From Woeseiaceae bacterium (lineage in GTDB: Bacteria; Pseudomonadota; Gammaproteobacteria; Steroidobacterales; Woeseiaceae), in assembly GCA_021773075.1 (NCBI GenBank), contig JAJFKT010000012.1, forward strand, positions 1-64,000: a DNA stretch of 64,000 nt. The letters run 5' to 3'. A program made the translations under genes and the position numbers. Shown piece by piece: positions 55,516 to 64,000 of this stretch. How positions within the stretch are numbered: position 1 is the first letter of the stretch; each line of letters opens with the position of its first letter. The notes beneath the pieces are model-generated. The model saw nothing but the letters and a program-made list of their open reading frames with translations, did not search any database and had not been told where the DNA came from.

Positions 55516-56411
55516 GATTGCGGCCTCCCGACGATGCGTACTTCGTGCTGCAATTCCACACCGTGTTCGTGCAATACGGTTTGTCGAACGTGCTCTATCA
55601 GCTCTTCAATATCGGTTGCCGATGCGTTGTCGCGGTTAATAATAAAGTTAGCGTGTTTATCAGAAACTTCAGCACCTCCGATACGGTGTCCCTTCAGGCC
55701 TGCCGTTTCGATGAGACGCGCTGAATGATCGCCGTCCGGATTTCTGAATACCGAGCCGCAACTCGGCAAACCCAGTGGTTGAGTCGTCTTGCGGCGTTCG
55801 AGCATGTTGTTCAGCGTTTCGATACTTGGAATAACGTCTTGTTCGAAACGCATCGTCGCTGCCAGGAACCATTCGTTTGCAGGGCCTTTGACGCTGCGAT
55901 AGGCAACGCTGTATTCGCCCGGCGCACGTTCATGAATTTCACCGGCGCGATCGATCGTTCGCACGGACTCCACGCGCTCCCAGGTCTCGCCGCCGTGCGC
56001 ACCGGCATTCATTGCCAATGCCCCACCCACGGTGCCTGGGATGCCAGCAAAGAATTCGGACGGCCCCAACTCCCATCGAATGCACTGACGCGCCAAAGCG
56101 GTACACGGCACGCCGGCTCCAGCGCTGACCAGATAGCGGTCAAGGCGCTCAAGATCGCGCAGCACTTTCGCAGCAGACACAACCACACCCGGGATTCCGC
56201 TATCGCGGACTAGCAGATTACTACCAACACCATGCCAAAAAATCGGCACGTCGATATCGAGCTCAGCGAGAAACGCAGACAGATCATCGATGCTGGCCGG
56301 AACAAAGAAAACCTCAGCTGGACCACCTGCACGCCAGGACGTGTGACGACTCATCGGCTCGTTATAACGAAGCTCACCCTGCACTGTCAGGTCCTTCGCG
56401 GAAGCCATCAT
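55512..56411 (-). CDS. murB: UDP-N-acetylenolpyruvoylglucosamine reductase MurB
   Basis: This 299-residue FAD enzyme reduces UDP-GlcNAc-enolpyruvate to UDP-MurNAc. It has [16 protein letters not shown] (residues 17-32), [11 protein letters not shown] (FAD), [23 protein letters not shown] and the [11 protein letters not shown] segment with the proton-donor Ser/Cys region. It is a type II enzyme, lacking the extra loop of E. coli MurB (342 residues). A second ATG follows the first directly. It overlaps murC by 4 bp. Confidence 0.97.
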   Translation of the reverse strand: MMASAKDLTVQGELRYNEPMSRHTSWRAGGPAEVFFVPASIDDLSAFLAELDIDVPIFWHGVGSNLLVRDSGIPGVVVSAAKVLRDLERLDRYLVSAGAGVPCTALARQCIRWELGPSEFFAGIPGTVGGALAMNAGAHGGETWERVESVRTIDRAGEIHERAPGEYSVAYRSVKGPANEWFLAATMRFEQDVIPSIETLNNMLERRKTTQPLGLPSCGSVFRNPDGDHSARLIETAGLKGHRIGGAEVSDKHANFIINRDNASATDIEELIEHVRQTVLHEHGVELQHEVRIVGRPQS

Positions 56412-57844
56412 TGATGCACCTTCAGTGCCGGACCACTGCTGATCAGCTTTGGAAGCTCACTCGCGTATGCGCCGATATCGCCCGCACCCATGGTCAGTAT
56501 CAGGTCACCTTCCGCGATCAGATCAAGGAGAACAGGCTGCAGATCGCCCAGTGATTCGACGAACACCGGTTCGACAGATCCTCTTGAACGAACGGCACGG
56601 GCCATTGCTCTGCCGTCAGCGCCGGCGATCGGTTCCTCGCCGGCCGCGTATACATCCAGTAGTACGAGAACGTCCGCCTCAGATAACACGGTCGCGAAAT
56701 CGTCCATCAGATCACGCGTTCGTGAATATCGATGCGGCTGAAAAACAAGTACGACGCGTTTTTCGGGCCATCCTGATTTTGCGGCCGACAATGTTGCGGC
56801 GATTTCAGTCGGATGATGACCGTAGTCATCGACAAGCATCACCGTTCCGGCTGCCGTCTGTACGTCACCCAGTCGCTGAAAGCGGCGATCGATTCCCTCA
56901 AATTCTTCGAGTGCCTTTACAACTGCACGATCAGCAATTTGTAATTCGTCCGCGACGGCGATCGCAGCGAGAGCGTTGCGCACGTTATGCATGCCTGGCA
57001 GACCCAACCTAACGTGCATTAGCGCGGAATCTGCCCGGCTGTCCTCACTACGCACTACATCGAATGTAGTCTGATGTTCAGTGAACACGATATTGACTGC
57101 ACGCACATCGGCGGCATCGTTGGTTCCATACGTCGTAACGGAACGTCCGATGTCAGCAAGCACGTCGTTGACGCCCACATCGTCAGTGCAAACCACAGCG
57201 AGACCGTAGAATGGTAAATTGTGTAGAAACTCGATGAAACCACTCTTCAGCTTTTCGATATCACCGTCGTAGGTCGACATGTGGTCCGCATCGATATTCG
57301 TCACCACGGCCAACATCGGCTTCAAGTGAACGAAGGACGCGTCGCTTTCGTCTGCTTCAGCGACCAGATAGTCGCCCTGCCCAAGTCGCGCATTGGCGTC
57401 AGCGCTCTTGAGACGCCCGCCGATAACAAAGGTAGGATCAAGACCGCCTTCCGCAAGCACACTAGCGACCAAGCTGGTCGTTGTCGTCTTGCCGTGCGTC
57501 CCAGCAACAGCGACCGAATAGCGAAAACGCATCAACTCAGCCAGCATCTCTGCCCGACTGACGACGGGCATTAACTGTTCTCTGGCCGCCGCGACCTCGG
57601 GATTGGAATCATCGACCGCGCTGGATACAACTACGGCATCTGCATCAAGAATGTTGTCTGCAGCGTGGCCGATGAATACGGTTGCACCCTGATCCTCAAG
57701 ACGCCTGGTCTGTTTGTTAGCTTTCAGGTCCGAGCCCTGCACCGCATAGCCGAGACTGAGCATCACCTCCGCTATTCCCGACATTCCAGACCCGCCGATA
57801 CCGACGAAGTGCACTGAGTGGATGCGGCGCATACGCTTAATCAT
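56408..57844 (-). CDS. murC: UDP-N-acetylmuramate-L-alanine ligase MurC
   Basis: This 478-residue Mur ligase adds the first amino acid of the stem peptide. It has [21 protein letters not shown] (Rossmann, residues about 7-27), P-loop GTHGKTTT (about 113), the ADESDASF metal/Lys region and [15 protein letters not shown]. The ATG at 57844 overlaps the murG stop by ATGA and gives the standard N-terminus. Confidence 0.98.
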   Translation of the reverse strand: MIKRMRRIHSVHFVGIGGSGMSGIAEVMLSLGYAVQGSDLKANKQTRRLEDQGATVFIGHAADNILDADAVVVSSAVDDSNPEVAAAREQLMPVVSRAEMLAELMRFRYSVAVAGTHGKTTTTSLVASVLAEGGLDPTFVIGGRLKSADANARLGQGDYLVAEADESDASFVHLKPMLAVVTNIDADHMSTYDGDIEKLKSGFIEFLHNLPFYGLAVVCTDDVGVNDVLADIGRSVTTYGTNDAADVRAVNIVFTEHQTTFDVVRSEDSRADSALMHVRLGLPGMHNVRNALAAIAVADELQIADRAVVKALEEFEGIDRRFQRLGDVQTAAGTVMLVDDYGHHPTEIAATLSAAKSGWPEKRVVLVFQPHRYSRTRDLMDDFATVLSEADVLVLLDVYAAGEEPIAGADGRAMARAVRSRGSVEPVFVESLGDLQPVLLDLIAEGDLILTMGAGDIGAYASELPKLISSGPALKVHQ

Positions 57845-58929
57845 GCGGTCGCACCTGCCTGCTGCAGGCAAATCTCGGTAATGCGGCTCAGTGCGTTTGG
57901 ACAGGCAAGCGCGCGTGCTTTTTCAGCGCTTTTGGTTAGAAAGGCGCGAGATTGAAGCCACTCGCGCATCAGCTTCGCGAGATGCTCTGGCGTTAGATCC
58001 GCTTCCTGAACAATTGCCGCTGCGCCCGATTCCACCATTGGACGGGCATTCGCCGTTTGATGATCGTCAACAGCCGCCGGGTATGGAATAAACAATGCTG
58101 GCAAACCTGCGGCACAAAGCTCTGCTACTGTCAGTGCGCCCGCTCGGCAAACGACCAAATCTGCCCAAGCGTAAACCTCTGCCATATCTTCGATGAAGGG
58201 CAGTAACTCAACTTCAAGCTGATGCTCGGCGTACGCCGCTTTAGCCGTCTCAAACGTGCGCTCACCACATTGATGACGAACCAATGGCCGTGCATCGACG
58301 TCGAGCAGCGCAAGAGCTGCCGGTAGTGTTCGATTCAATGCCAGCGCACCCTGGCTACCGCCCAGGACGAGCAACCTCAAAGATCCCTGACGATTATCGT
58401 AGCGCTCAGCCGGAAGTGGAATTGCAGCGATGTCCTCGCGAACCGGATTACCCACGGTTTCAGCGGAAATCCTGGAATTAAAACTGCCCGGGAAGGCTTG
58501 CAGCACAACCCGGGCAAGACGCGCCAGAAGACGGTTTGTCATACCTGCCGCTGCATTCTGTTCATGGATTACGAGCGGACGGCGAGTCAGCCAGGCGGCG
58601 ACGCCACCAGGTCCACTTGCGAATCCACCCATGCCCAGAACGGCAGCAGGACGACGTCGAATAATTACGCTAAGCGATTGCAGTAAGGCCCAAATGAGTT
58701 GTAACGGGGCGATAACGAGGGCAAGCACTCCCTTACGACGCAGGCCCTTCACACTAATCCATTCCATATCGATGCCTGCTGCCGGAACGATGCGTGATTC
58801 AAGGCCTCGATGCGTCCCCAGCCAAACAATGTCTCGCGAATTTGCCTGCAACGCGCGTGCGACTGCGAGCGCTGGATAGACGTGTCCGCCGGTCCCACCG
58901 GCCATGACGAGAATTGGTCGCGCGCTCAT
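57841..58929 (-). CDS. murG: Lipid II synthase MurG
   Basis: This 362-residue GT28 transferase on the inner face of the membrane adds GlcNAc to lipid I. It has a [14 protein letters not shown] donor/acceptor loop (residues 12-25), [11 protein letters not shown] (about 100) and [12 protein letters not shown]. The C-terminal donor site has [11 protein letters not shown] and the [24 protein letters not shown] signature. It sits between ftsW and murC with 4-bp overlaps on both sides. Confidence 0.98.
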   Translation of the reverse strand: MSARPILVMAGGTGGHVYPALAVARALQANSRDIVWLGTHRGLESRIVPAAGIDMEWISVKGLRRKGVLALVIAPLQLIWALLQSLSVIIRRRPAAVLGMGGFASGPGGVAAWLTRRPLVIHEQNAAAGMTNRLLARLARVVLQAFPGSFNSRISAETVGNPVREDIAAIPLPAERYDNRQGSLRLLVLGGSQGALALNRTLPAALALLDVDARPLVRHQCGERTFETAKAAYAEHQLEVELLPFIEDMAEVYAWADLVVCRAGALTVAELCAAGLPALFIPYPAAVDDHQTANARPMVESGAAAIVQEADLTPEHLAKLMREWLQSRAFLTKSAEKARALACPNALSRITEICLQQAGATA

Positions 58930-60119
58930 GACTTCTTGCTCCGCACACGACGTTTGCGATTCACAGGTGTGGCATCCACTGCCAATTCGTGATGAATGCG
59001 CAACAACAGCGCAATGCAGATCATCGTTATAATCAAACTGCTGCGGCCATAGCTGATTAGTGGCAACGTCAGGCCTTTTGTCGGTAGCAAACCCATGTTC
59101 ACACCGATATTGATAAACGCCTGGATGCCGAGCCAGGTACCCAGACCAATCGCGATGTAGGCTTCAAAAAAGCGCTCCGCGTCCGCCGCGCGCATGGCGA
59201 GTTTGAATATTCTCCAGAGTAAGGCCAGGAACAGGGCGATCAACACCAGCGACCCCAGCAAACCGAACTCTTCGGCGTAGACCGCAAACACGAAATCGGT
59301 GTGTGCTTCCGGCAGATAGAAAAGTTTCTGAACGCTATCGCCAAGACCAACACCCAGCCATTCGCCGCGTCCAATAGCGATAAGCGATTGCGTTAACTGG
59401 AATCCGGAATCAAACGGATCTGCCCAGGGGTCGAGAAATCCCGTAATTCGCTGCATTCGATATGGCGAAGCCAAAGCGAGCGCTGCCATGGCCATCACTG
59501 CTGCCATGAAGAAGACGACGAAATCGCGAATGCGTGCTCCGGCGACAAACATCATTGCCAGCGCGGTCGCCAGCAGGACGACCGCTGCACCGAAGTCCGG
59601 CTCCGCCAGCAACAAAACACAGGCGAGGCTCAGAACGATCATCGGCCTCAGGAACCCCATAAATTCTTCACGTAATGACTTGTTGCGCCGCACCAGATAA
59701 CCAGCGAGGTAAAGAATAAAACAAAGACGAGCAGGCTCCGAAACCTGCAAGTTCATGACACCGAGGCGAACCCAGCGTGTACTGCCATTCACCTCATGGC
59801 CCACACCGGGCAGCAACACCACGATGAGCAGCAGCAAGCCAACGATCAATATCAGCGGACCGAGGCTGCGCCAGACCTGCATCGGGATGAACAGGCAAAT
59901 GAACCCGGCGACAGCGCCCAAAGCGGCGGCGACTAGCTGCCTCTGCACATAGAAGAATGGATTGTTAACCGCATTGTCAGATATGGAGGTCGAAGCGGAT
60001 GCAAGAATAACCAACCCGCCCAGCAACAGAGCCAGAACAATCGTCAACAGCACAGTATCGATCTGTAGTTCGGTCTTGATTCTCGCCGGGAACGGCCAGG
60101 TTGCACTACGAACGGTCAT
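58926..60119 (-). CDS. ftsW: Peptidoglycan glycosyltransferase FtsW
   Basis: This 397-residue SEDS polymerase makes septal glycan strands with FtsI. Ten transmembrane helices are predicted. Family motifs are GSTRWVRLGVMNLQVSEPARL (about residues 115-135), AEPDFGAAVVLLA (catalytic Asp in loop 4-5), GFQLTQSLIAIGRGEWLGVGLGDSVQKLFYLPEAHTDFVFAVYAEEFG and LPTKGLTLPLISYGRSSLI. The start at 60119 overlaps murD by ATGA. A basic tail ends the protein. Confidence 0.97.
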   Translation of the reverse strand: MTVRSATWPFPARIKTELQIDTVLLTIVLALLLGGLVILASASTSISDNAVNNPFFYVQRQLVAAALGAVAGFICLFIPMQVWRSLGPLILIVGLLLLIVVLLPGVGHEVNGSTRWVRLGVMNLQVSEPARLCFILYLAGYLVRRNKSLREEFMGFLRPMIVLSLACVLLLAEPDFGAAVVLLATALAMMFVAGARIRDFVVFFMAAVMAMAALALASPYRMQRITGFLDPWADPFDSGFQLTQSLIAIGRGEWLGVGLGDSVQKLFYLPEAHTDFVFAVYAEEFGLLGSLVLIALFLALLWRIFKLAMRAADAERFFEAYIAIGLGTWLGIQAFINIGVNMGLLPTKGLTLPLISYGRSSLIITMICIALLLRIHHELAVDATPVNRKRRVRSKKS

Positions 60120-61453
60120 CGCCTGAGTGCCTCCACTGCCGCACAAAACGAGTCGCCGCGTTGCATGTAATTACTGTACTGATCGAGGCTTGCGCACGCC
60201 GGTGCGAGCAACACCGTGTCATCGGACTCGGCACATCTGGCCGCCAAACTGACGGCCGCGCCCATCGTATCCGCGAAATGCACTGGCATGACTGTGTCGA
60301 GCGCATGTGCAATCTTCTCAGCATCCTTACCGATCAATACGGCCCCGCGCAGCTTGTCTTCGACCGCTTCGGCCAGATCACCAAAATCGCCTCCCTTCCC
60401 GTCGCCTCCAGCAACCAGAACCAACATCGAGTCAACGGAGGCGATCGAGGCAACGGCCGCTGCCACATTGGTCGCTTTCGAATCGTTGATGTAATCGACT
60501 GCGGCGATACGCGCGACAAACTGCATGCGATGCGGCAATCCGGGAAATTCAACCAGTACACGTAACATCGCCGCCACATCCAGGCCGAGCAGATCGCCTG
60601 CTGCCAGTGCCGCAAGTGCGTTCAATTGATTGTGCGCGCCGTACATCGCAAGTTCACCAGTCGACAACAGCAAGGTCTCGCCGCAAGCGAGATAGCTTTG
60701 ATCATCATCGACGCGCAGCCCGTAATGGCCGTCTTGTGGAGCGTCCAGACCGAAGCTAACGACGCGTTCACAATGTTTCGTGTAATTGCTTGCTTCAGGA
60801 TCGGCGCGATTAATAACGGCGGCCTCTGCATCACGGTAAATTCGGTACTTGGATTGCCGGTACTCATCCTCGTCGGCGTGCCAATCCAGATGATCCGGAG
60901 ACACATTTAGCAGCACCGCGACCTTTGCAGGCAGGTTGTGCGTTCGATGTAACTGGAAACTGGACAATTCAAGCACGTAGACGTCCGGTTTCTCGTATGT
61001 CAGTAAGTCGAGTGCCGGCTCGCCAAGATTCCCACCCGCAAGCGCTTCACGCCCGTCTGCACGGCACATGTGATACAGCAAAGTCGTTACCGTGCTCTTG
61101 CCATTCGATCCCGTGATCGCAACAAACGGCGCTGTCGCATCCTGTGCGAATAACTCGATATCGGAGACGACATTAAGCTTCTTGTTCAGCGCCTTTTCGA
61201 GCAGCGGGTGGCTATCCGAAATTCCAGGTGACGCGATTATTCTTTCAATGCCTTTCGGCAGCGTTTCGCCGCCGAGTACGACTTCTGCTTCAGGGCAAAT
61301 CTCACTGAGTTCTTCGATTCCGGGCGGCTCATCCCGGCTATCGAAGTAAGTTGCGCGAATATCGCTGCGCGCCAAATAGCGCGCGATCGACAGGCCGGTC
61401 GCGCCGAGGCCGACGACCATGTCTTTTGTTGCCGGAGTCTGCGAATTACTCAT
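60116..61453 (-). CDS. murD: UDP-N-acetylmuramoylalanine-D-glutamate ligase MurD
   Basis: This 445-residue Mur ligase adds D-Glu. It has [16 protein letters not shown] (residues about 12-27), the ATP loop [18 protein letters not shown] (about 106-123), [19 protein letters not shown] and the C-terminal [10 protein letters not shown] domain signature. The ATG at 61453 overlaps the mraY stop by 4 bp; longer upstream forms would run into mraY. Confidence 0.97.
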   Translation of the reverse strand: MSNSQTPATKDMVVGLGATGLSIARYLARSDIRATYFDSRDEPPGIEELSEICPEAEVVLGGETLPKGIERIIASPGISDSHPLLEKALNKKLNVVSDIELFAQDATAPFVAITGSNGKSTVTTLLYHMCRADGREALAGGNLGEPALDLLTYEKPDVYVLELSSFQLHRTHNLPAKVAVLLNVSPDHLDWHADEDEYRQSKYRIYRDAEAAVINRADPEASNYTKHCERVVSFGLDAPQDGHYGLRVDDDQSYLACGETLLLSTGELAMYGAHNQLNALAALAAGDLLGLDVAAMLRVLVEFPGLPHRMQFVARIAAVDYINDSKATNVAAAVASIASVDSMLVLVAGGDGKGGDFGDLAEAVEDKLRGAVLIGKDAEKIAHALDTVMPVHFADTMGAAVSLAARCAESDDTVLLAPACASLDQYSNYMQRGDSFCAAVEALRR

Positions 61454-62532
61454 CGTATTTTCAAACTTGCAAGACCGACCAGCACGAGAATGACCGTTAT
61501 GATCCAAAAGCGAACGATGACTTTCGGCTCAGCCCAGCCTTTGAGTTCGAAGTGATGGTGTAACGGAGCCATGCGAAAAACGCGCTTGCCGGTAAGCTTG
61601 AACGACGCTACCTGAATTATCACCGACAATGTTTCGACAACAAATACGCCGCCCATAATCGCCAGCACAATTTCCTGCCGTACGACAACAGCAACCACGC
61701 CTAATGCAGCGCCCAGCGACAAAGCGCCGATGTCACCCATAAACACTTGAGCGGGATAGGTGTTGAACCACAGGAAACCAAGGCCCGCGCCCGCCATCGC
61801 CGCGCAGAACACCATGATCTCGCCAGTGCCCGCGACGTAGGGAATTCCGAGATACTCCGAAAAATTCGTGTTACCGGTTACGTAGGCGAACAGACCGAGT
61901 GCCCCGCCAACCAGTACCGTCGGCATGATCGCCAATCCATCCAGGCCATCGGTTAGATTCACCGCATTACTGAAGCCAACAATAAAAAAGTACGTTACGA
62001 CGACCTGGAACATGCCAAGCGGGATCGATAGATCCTTGAAGTACGGGATTAGTAACGAGGTCTGAACCTCGTCGGTCACCGTAACGTACAGAGCAATGGC
62101 GGCGATAAGAGCCGCACTAGACTGCCAGAAGAGTTTTTGCTTCGCCGATATACCGGCCGGGTTTTGCAATACGAGTTTCTTGTAGTCATCGACATAACCG
62201 ATGACACCGAAAGAGAGTGTTACGAAAAGCACAATCCAGACATAGTGATTTTCAAGGTCTGCCCACAGTACCGTGGCCACTGAAATAGCGGTAAGAATTA
62301 GCGCACCGCCCATTGTCGGTGTGCCCGCTTTTAGCAAATGCGTTTCCGGGCCATCTTCGCGAACCGGCTGCCCAAGCTGATTGACGCTCAGACTCTTGAT
62401 CATCCGTGGACCGACAATGAATGAAATTACGAGCGCCGTTAGTGCGCCAAGAATCGCCCGCATCGTCAAGTAACTGAAGACGTTGAACCCGGACTCAAAC
62501 TGGGCGAGGTATTCAGTGAGATAAAGCAGCAT
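61450..62532 (-). CDS. mraY: Phospho-N-acetylmuramoyl-pentapeptide-transferase MraY
   Basis: This 360-residue, ten-helix membrane enzyme makes lipid I from UDP-MurNAc-pentapeptide and undecaprenyl phosphate. It has [13 protein letters not shown] (residues 69-81), GYVDDYKKL (catalytic Asp pair, about 115), [16 protein letters not shown] (about 187) and the [20 protein letters not shown] signature. The length equals E. coli (360). It begins 2 nt after murF. Confidence 0.98.
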   Translation of the reverse strand: MLLYLTEYLAQFESGFNVFSYLTMRAILGALTALVISFIVGPRMIKSLSVNQLGQPVREDGPETHLLKAGTPTMGGALILTAISVATVLWADLENHYVWIVLFVTLSFGVIGYVDDYKKLVLQNPAGISAKQKLFWQSSAALIAAIALYVTVTDEVQTSLLIPYFKDLSIPLGMFQVVVTYFFIVGFSNAVNLTDGLDGLAIMPTVLVGGALGLFAYVTGNTNFSEYLGIPYVAGTGEIMVFCAAMAGAGLGFLWFNTYPAQVFMGDIGALSLGAALGVVAVVVRQEIVLAIMGGVFVVETLSVIIQVASFKLTGKRVFRMAPLHHHFELKGWAEPKVIVRFWIITVILVLVGLASLKIR

Positions 62533-62534
62533 GA

Positions 62535-63893
62535 TTAAGCCTCCTTTCTCACTGGATCAGATGCTTGCAAAGCACTGACGACGCGTTCCATGCGCATTCC
62601 TCGTGAACCTTTGACCAGCACGTTCTGCTTGCTGCCAGTATTGCTCACGTCTGCAATTAGGGCATCGACATCCGCGTACCATTTCGCGCCTTCACCGAAA
62701 CCCTGAACATATTGTTTTGCGAGATCGCCAAGCGCGAACAAGCGGTTCACACCGCTTGTTCGCGCCGACGCTCCAACCTCGCGATGCAATTCCTCTGCAT
62801 CTTCTCCGAGTTCCTTCATGTCGCCGAGCACCAGCCAGCTCTCACCTTCGAGGCTCGCCAGAAACTCCGCAGCGGCAATTGTTGACAGCGGGTTTGCGTT
62901 ATAACTGTCGTCGAATAAGGTACATCCGTTGATTCCGGACAATGGCTGCAAGCGACCCGCGACCGGAGCAACGCTCTCAAGCGCCGTTTTTATTTGCTCG
63001 CTATCGATACCGAGAACAGTCGCAACCGCCGCGGCTGCACAGGAATTGCGTACGTTGTGAATTCCCGGCAATGGCAGAGCGACTTTCAACGACGCTGTCG
63101 GCATGTGCAATTTGAACGTCGAGCCGGACGAGCTCGTAAGAATCTCGTCGGCACGAATATCTGCAGTAGCGGATAATCCGAAACTTAAGGATTCGACATC
63201 GCTCACCAATGACGACCAATAGTCGTAGTAATCGTCGTCAGCATTTAATACTGCGAACCGCGGTCGGTTTACGACCTCAAGAAGTTCGCCCTTGGCATGA
63301 GCAACACCCTCAACCGAACCGAAGCCTTCCAGATGTGCCGCCGCTGCATTGGTAATAACGACGACGTCGGGATTTGCGAGCGAAGCGAGATAAGCGATTT
63401 CGCCGGCGTGATTGGCACCCATTTCCAGTACGGCAAATTCATGTTCGTCGCTAATGCGAGCAAGCATTAAAGGCATACCGATGTCGTTATTCAGATTGCC
63501 TTCCGTTGCAAGCGTTGGCGCCGTGCTGCCGAGGCATGCCGAGACCAGTTCCTTTAGCGTCGTCTTGCCGTTACTTCCGGTTATACCGACGACGCAGACG
63601 TCCTTGCTGTTGCGCCAGGCTGCAGCAAACCGACCCAGCGCCAGCTTTGCATCGTCCACCGTTATTTGTGCAATATCGGCACTGACGACGCTGCCCACAA
63701 CAGCGCCCGCCGCAAGGCTGGCGCTGGCCTTGCCGACGTAGTCACGTCCGTCAAAGTTTGGCCCCTGGAGGGCGAAAAACAATTCACCAGCACGAATCGT
63801 GCGTGTATCGGTGCTAACGCCTTTGAACTGGCGGTCTTCTCCGTGAAGAACCCCATCGATGCAATCTGCGGCTAAGGAAAGCGAATCAATCAT
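62535..63893 (-). CDS. murF: UDP-MurNAc-tripeptide-D-alanyl-D-alanine ligase MurF
   Basis: This 452-residue Mur ligase attaches D-Ala-D-Ala. It has [25 protein letters not shown] (residues about 31-55), P-loop [14 protein letters not shown] (about 104-117), [43 protein letters not shown] and [19 protein letters not shown]. The start overlaps the murE stop as ATGA. Confidence 0.97.
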   Translation of the reverse strand: MIDSLSLAADCIDGVLHGEDRQFKGVSTDTRTIRAGELFFALQGPNFDGRDYVGKASASLAAGAVVGSVVSADIAQITVDDAKLALGRFAAAWRNSKDVCVVGITGSNGKTTLKELVSACLGSTAPTLATEGNLNNDIGMPLMLARISDEHEFAVLEMGANHAGEIAYLASLANPDVVVITNAAAAHLEGFGSVEGVAHAKGELLEVVNRPRFAVLNADDDYYDYWSSLVSDVESLSFGLSATADIRADEILTSSSGSTFKLHMPTASLKVALPLPGIHNVRNSCAAAAVATVLGIDSEQIKTALESVAPVAGRLQPLSGINGCTLFDDSYNANPLSTIAAAEFLASLEGESWLVLGDMKELGEDAEELHREVGASARTSGVNRLFALGDLAKQYVQGFGEGAKWYADVDALIADVSNTGSKQNVLVKGSRGMRMERVVSALQASDPVRKEA

Positions 63894-64000
63894 TTGCCGC
63901 CCTCTTTCGAGCGGGCCGCTACGAGTGCGAGTTCGTAATCAGAAAAGTGCTGCCGCTCGCCCTTAACTTCCTGGTAGTTTTCATGGCCTTTCCCGGCGAT
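63890..64000 (-). CDS. murE: UDP-MurNAc-dipeptide meso-diaminopimelate ligase MurE, C-terminal end only
   Basis: The last 36 codons of murE run in from the right edge. They begin IAGKGHENYQEVKGERQ and continue with [19 protein letters not shown] before TGA. AGKGHE-YQ and FSD are conserved in the MurE C-terminal domain. The gene is cut by the window boundary, not broken. It is the upstream neighbour of murF, as in the standard dcw order. Confidence 0.93.
   Translation of the reverse strand: MAGKGHENYQEVKGERQHFSDYELALVAARSKEGGK

Noticed and set aside
1..64000. CRISPR arrays, rRNA genes or complete insertion sequences
   Set aside because: No regularly spaced direct repeats, no rRNA sequence and no transposase reading frames were seen on either strand.

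Overview
The window reads as a stretch of the main chromosome of a free-living gammaproteobacterium. Several gene orders known from that class appear in it: recA-recX-alaS-csrA-tRNA-Ser, rluD-pgeF-clpB divergent from bamD, fmdB-DUF502-aspS, pilA-pilB-pilC-pilD-coaE next to zapD-mutT-secA, and the murE-to-ftsZ division and cell-wall cluster followed by lpxC. The exact lineage cannot be fixed from the sequence alone. A deep branch outside the enterics (Woeseiales/Steroidobacterales/Chromatiales-like) is my guess. Coding density is very high and no gene-free stretch exceeds 300 bases. I see no integrase, insertion-sequence transposase, phage gene, rRNA or CRISPR array.

Layout. 1-4.4 kb: tRNA-Arg(ACG), an ECF sigma factor operon (sigma, HEAT-repeat membrane protein, two DUF4097 secreted proteins) and a thioredoxin-reductase-like ferredoxin-NADP reductase. 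4.5-12.6 kb: tRNA-Ser(GCU), csrA, alaS, recX, recA (with a clear LexA box), thpR, pncC, a metallo-beta-lactamase-fold protein and a GT4 glycosyltransferase, all on the minus strand. 12.6-16.5 kb: mutS and a DUF885 lipoprotein on the plus strand. 16.5-22.1 kb: a membrane GT-C/TPR protein, a lipase-like hydrolase, aspS, DUF502 and FmdB. 22.1-22.4 kb: an unusual intergenic block with two long perfect inverted repeats. 22.4-31.2 kb: clpB, pgeF, rluD, bamD (+), nadE, sucD and sucC. 31.3-40.3 kb (+): the type IV pilus block pilS-pilR-pilA-pilA2-pilB-pilC-pilD-coaE, with a near-perfect sigma-54 promoter before the first pilin. 40.3-44.3 kb: two tandem GT-C/TPR paralogues on the opposite strand. 44.4-51.1 kb: zapD, mutT, secA, an M23 peptidase, dciA and lpxC. 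51.3-64.0 kb: ftsZ, ftsA, ftsQ, ddl, murB, murC, murG, ftsW, murD, mraY, murF and the 3' end of murE, transcribed right to left with mostly overlapping start and stop codons.

How the parts fit. Most genes are housekeeping: translation fidelity, DNA repair, envelope building, division and protein export. The accessory layer consists of the ECF-sigma/DUF4097 operon, three related GT-C/TPR membrane proteins (two of them wedged between the pilus/coaE block and zapD) and a second, structurally odd pilin. The most unusual DNA-level signals are two. The first is the pair of 26-27 bp inverted repeats with unrelated stems but an identical 14-nt loop motif between fmdB and clpB. The second is a palindromic GGGGTCAGACCCC element that sits in frame inside both alaS and pgeF and adds the peptide KGSDP to each protein.
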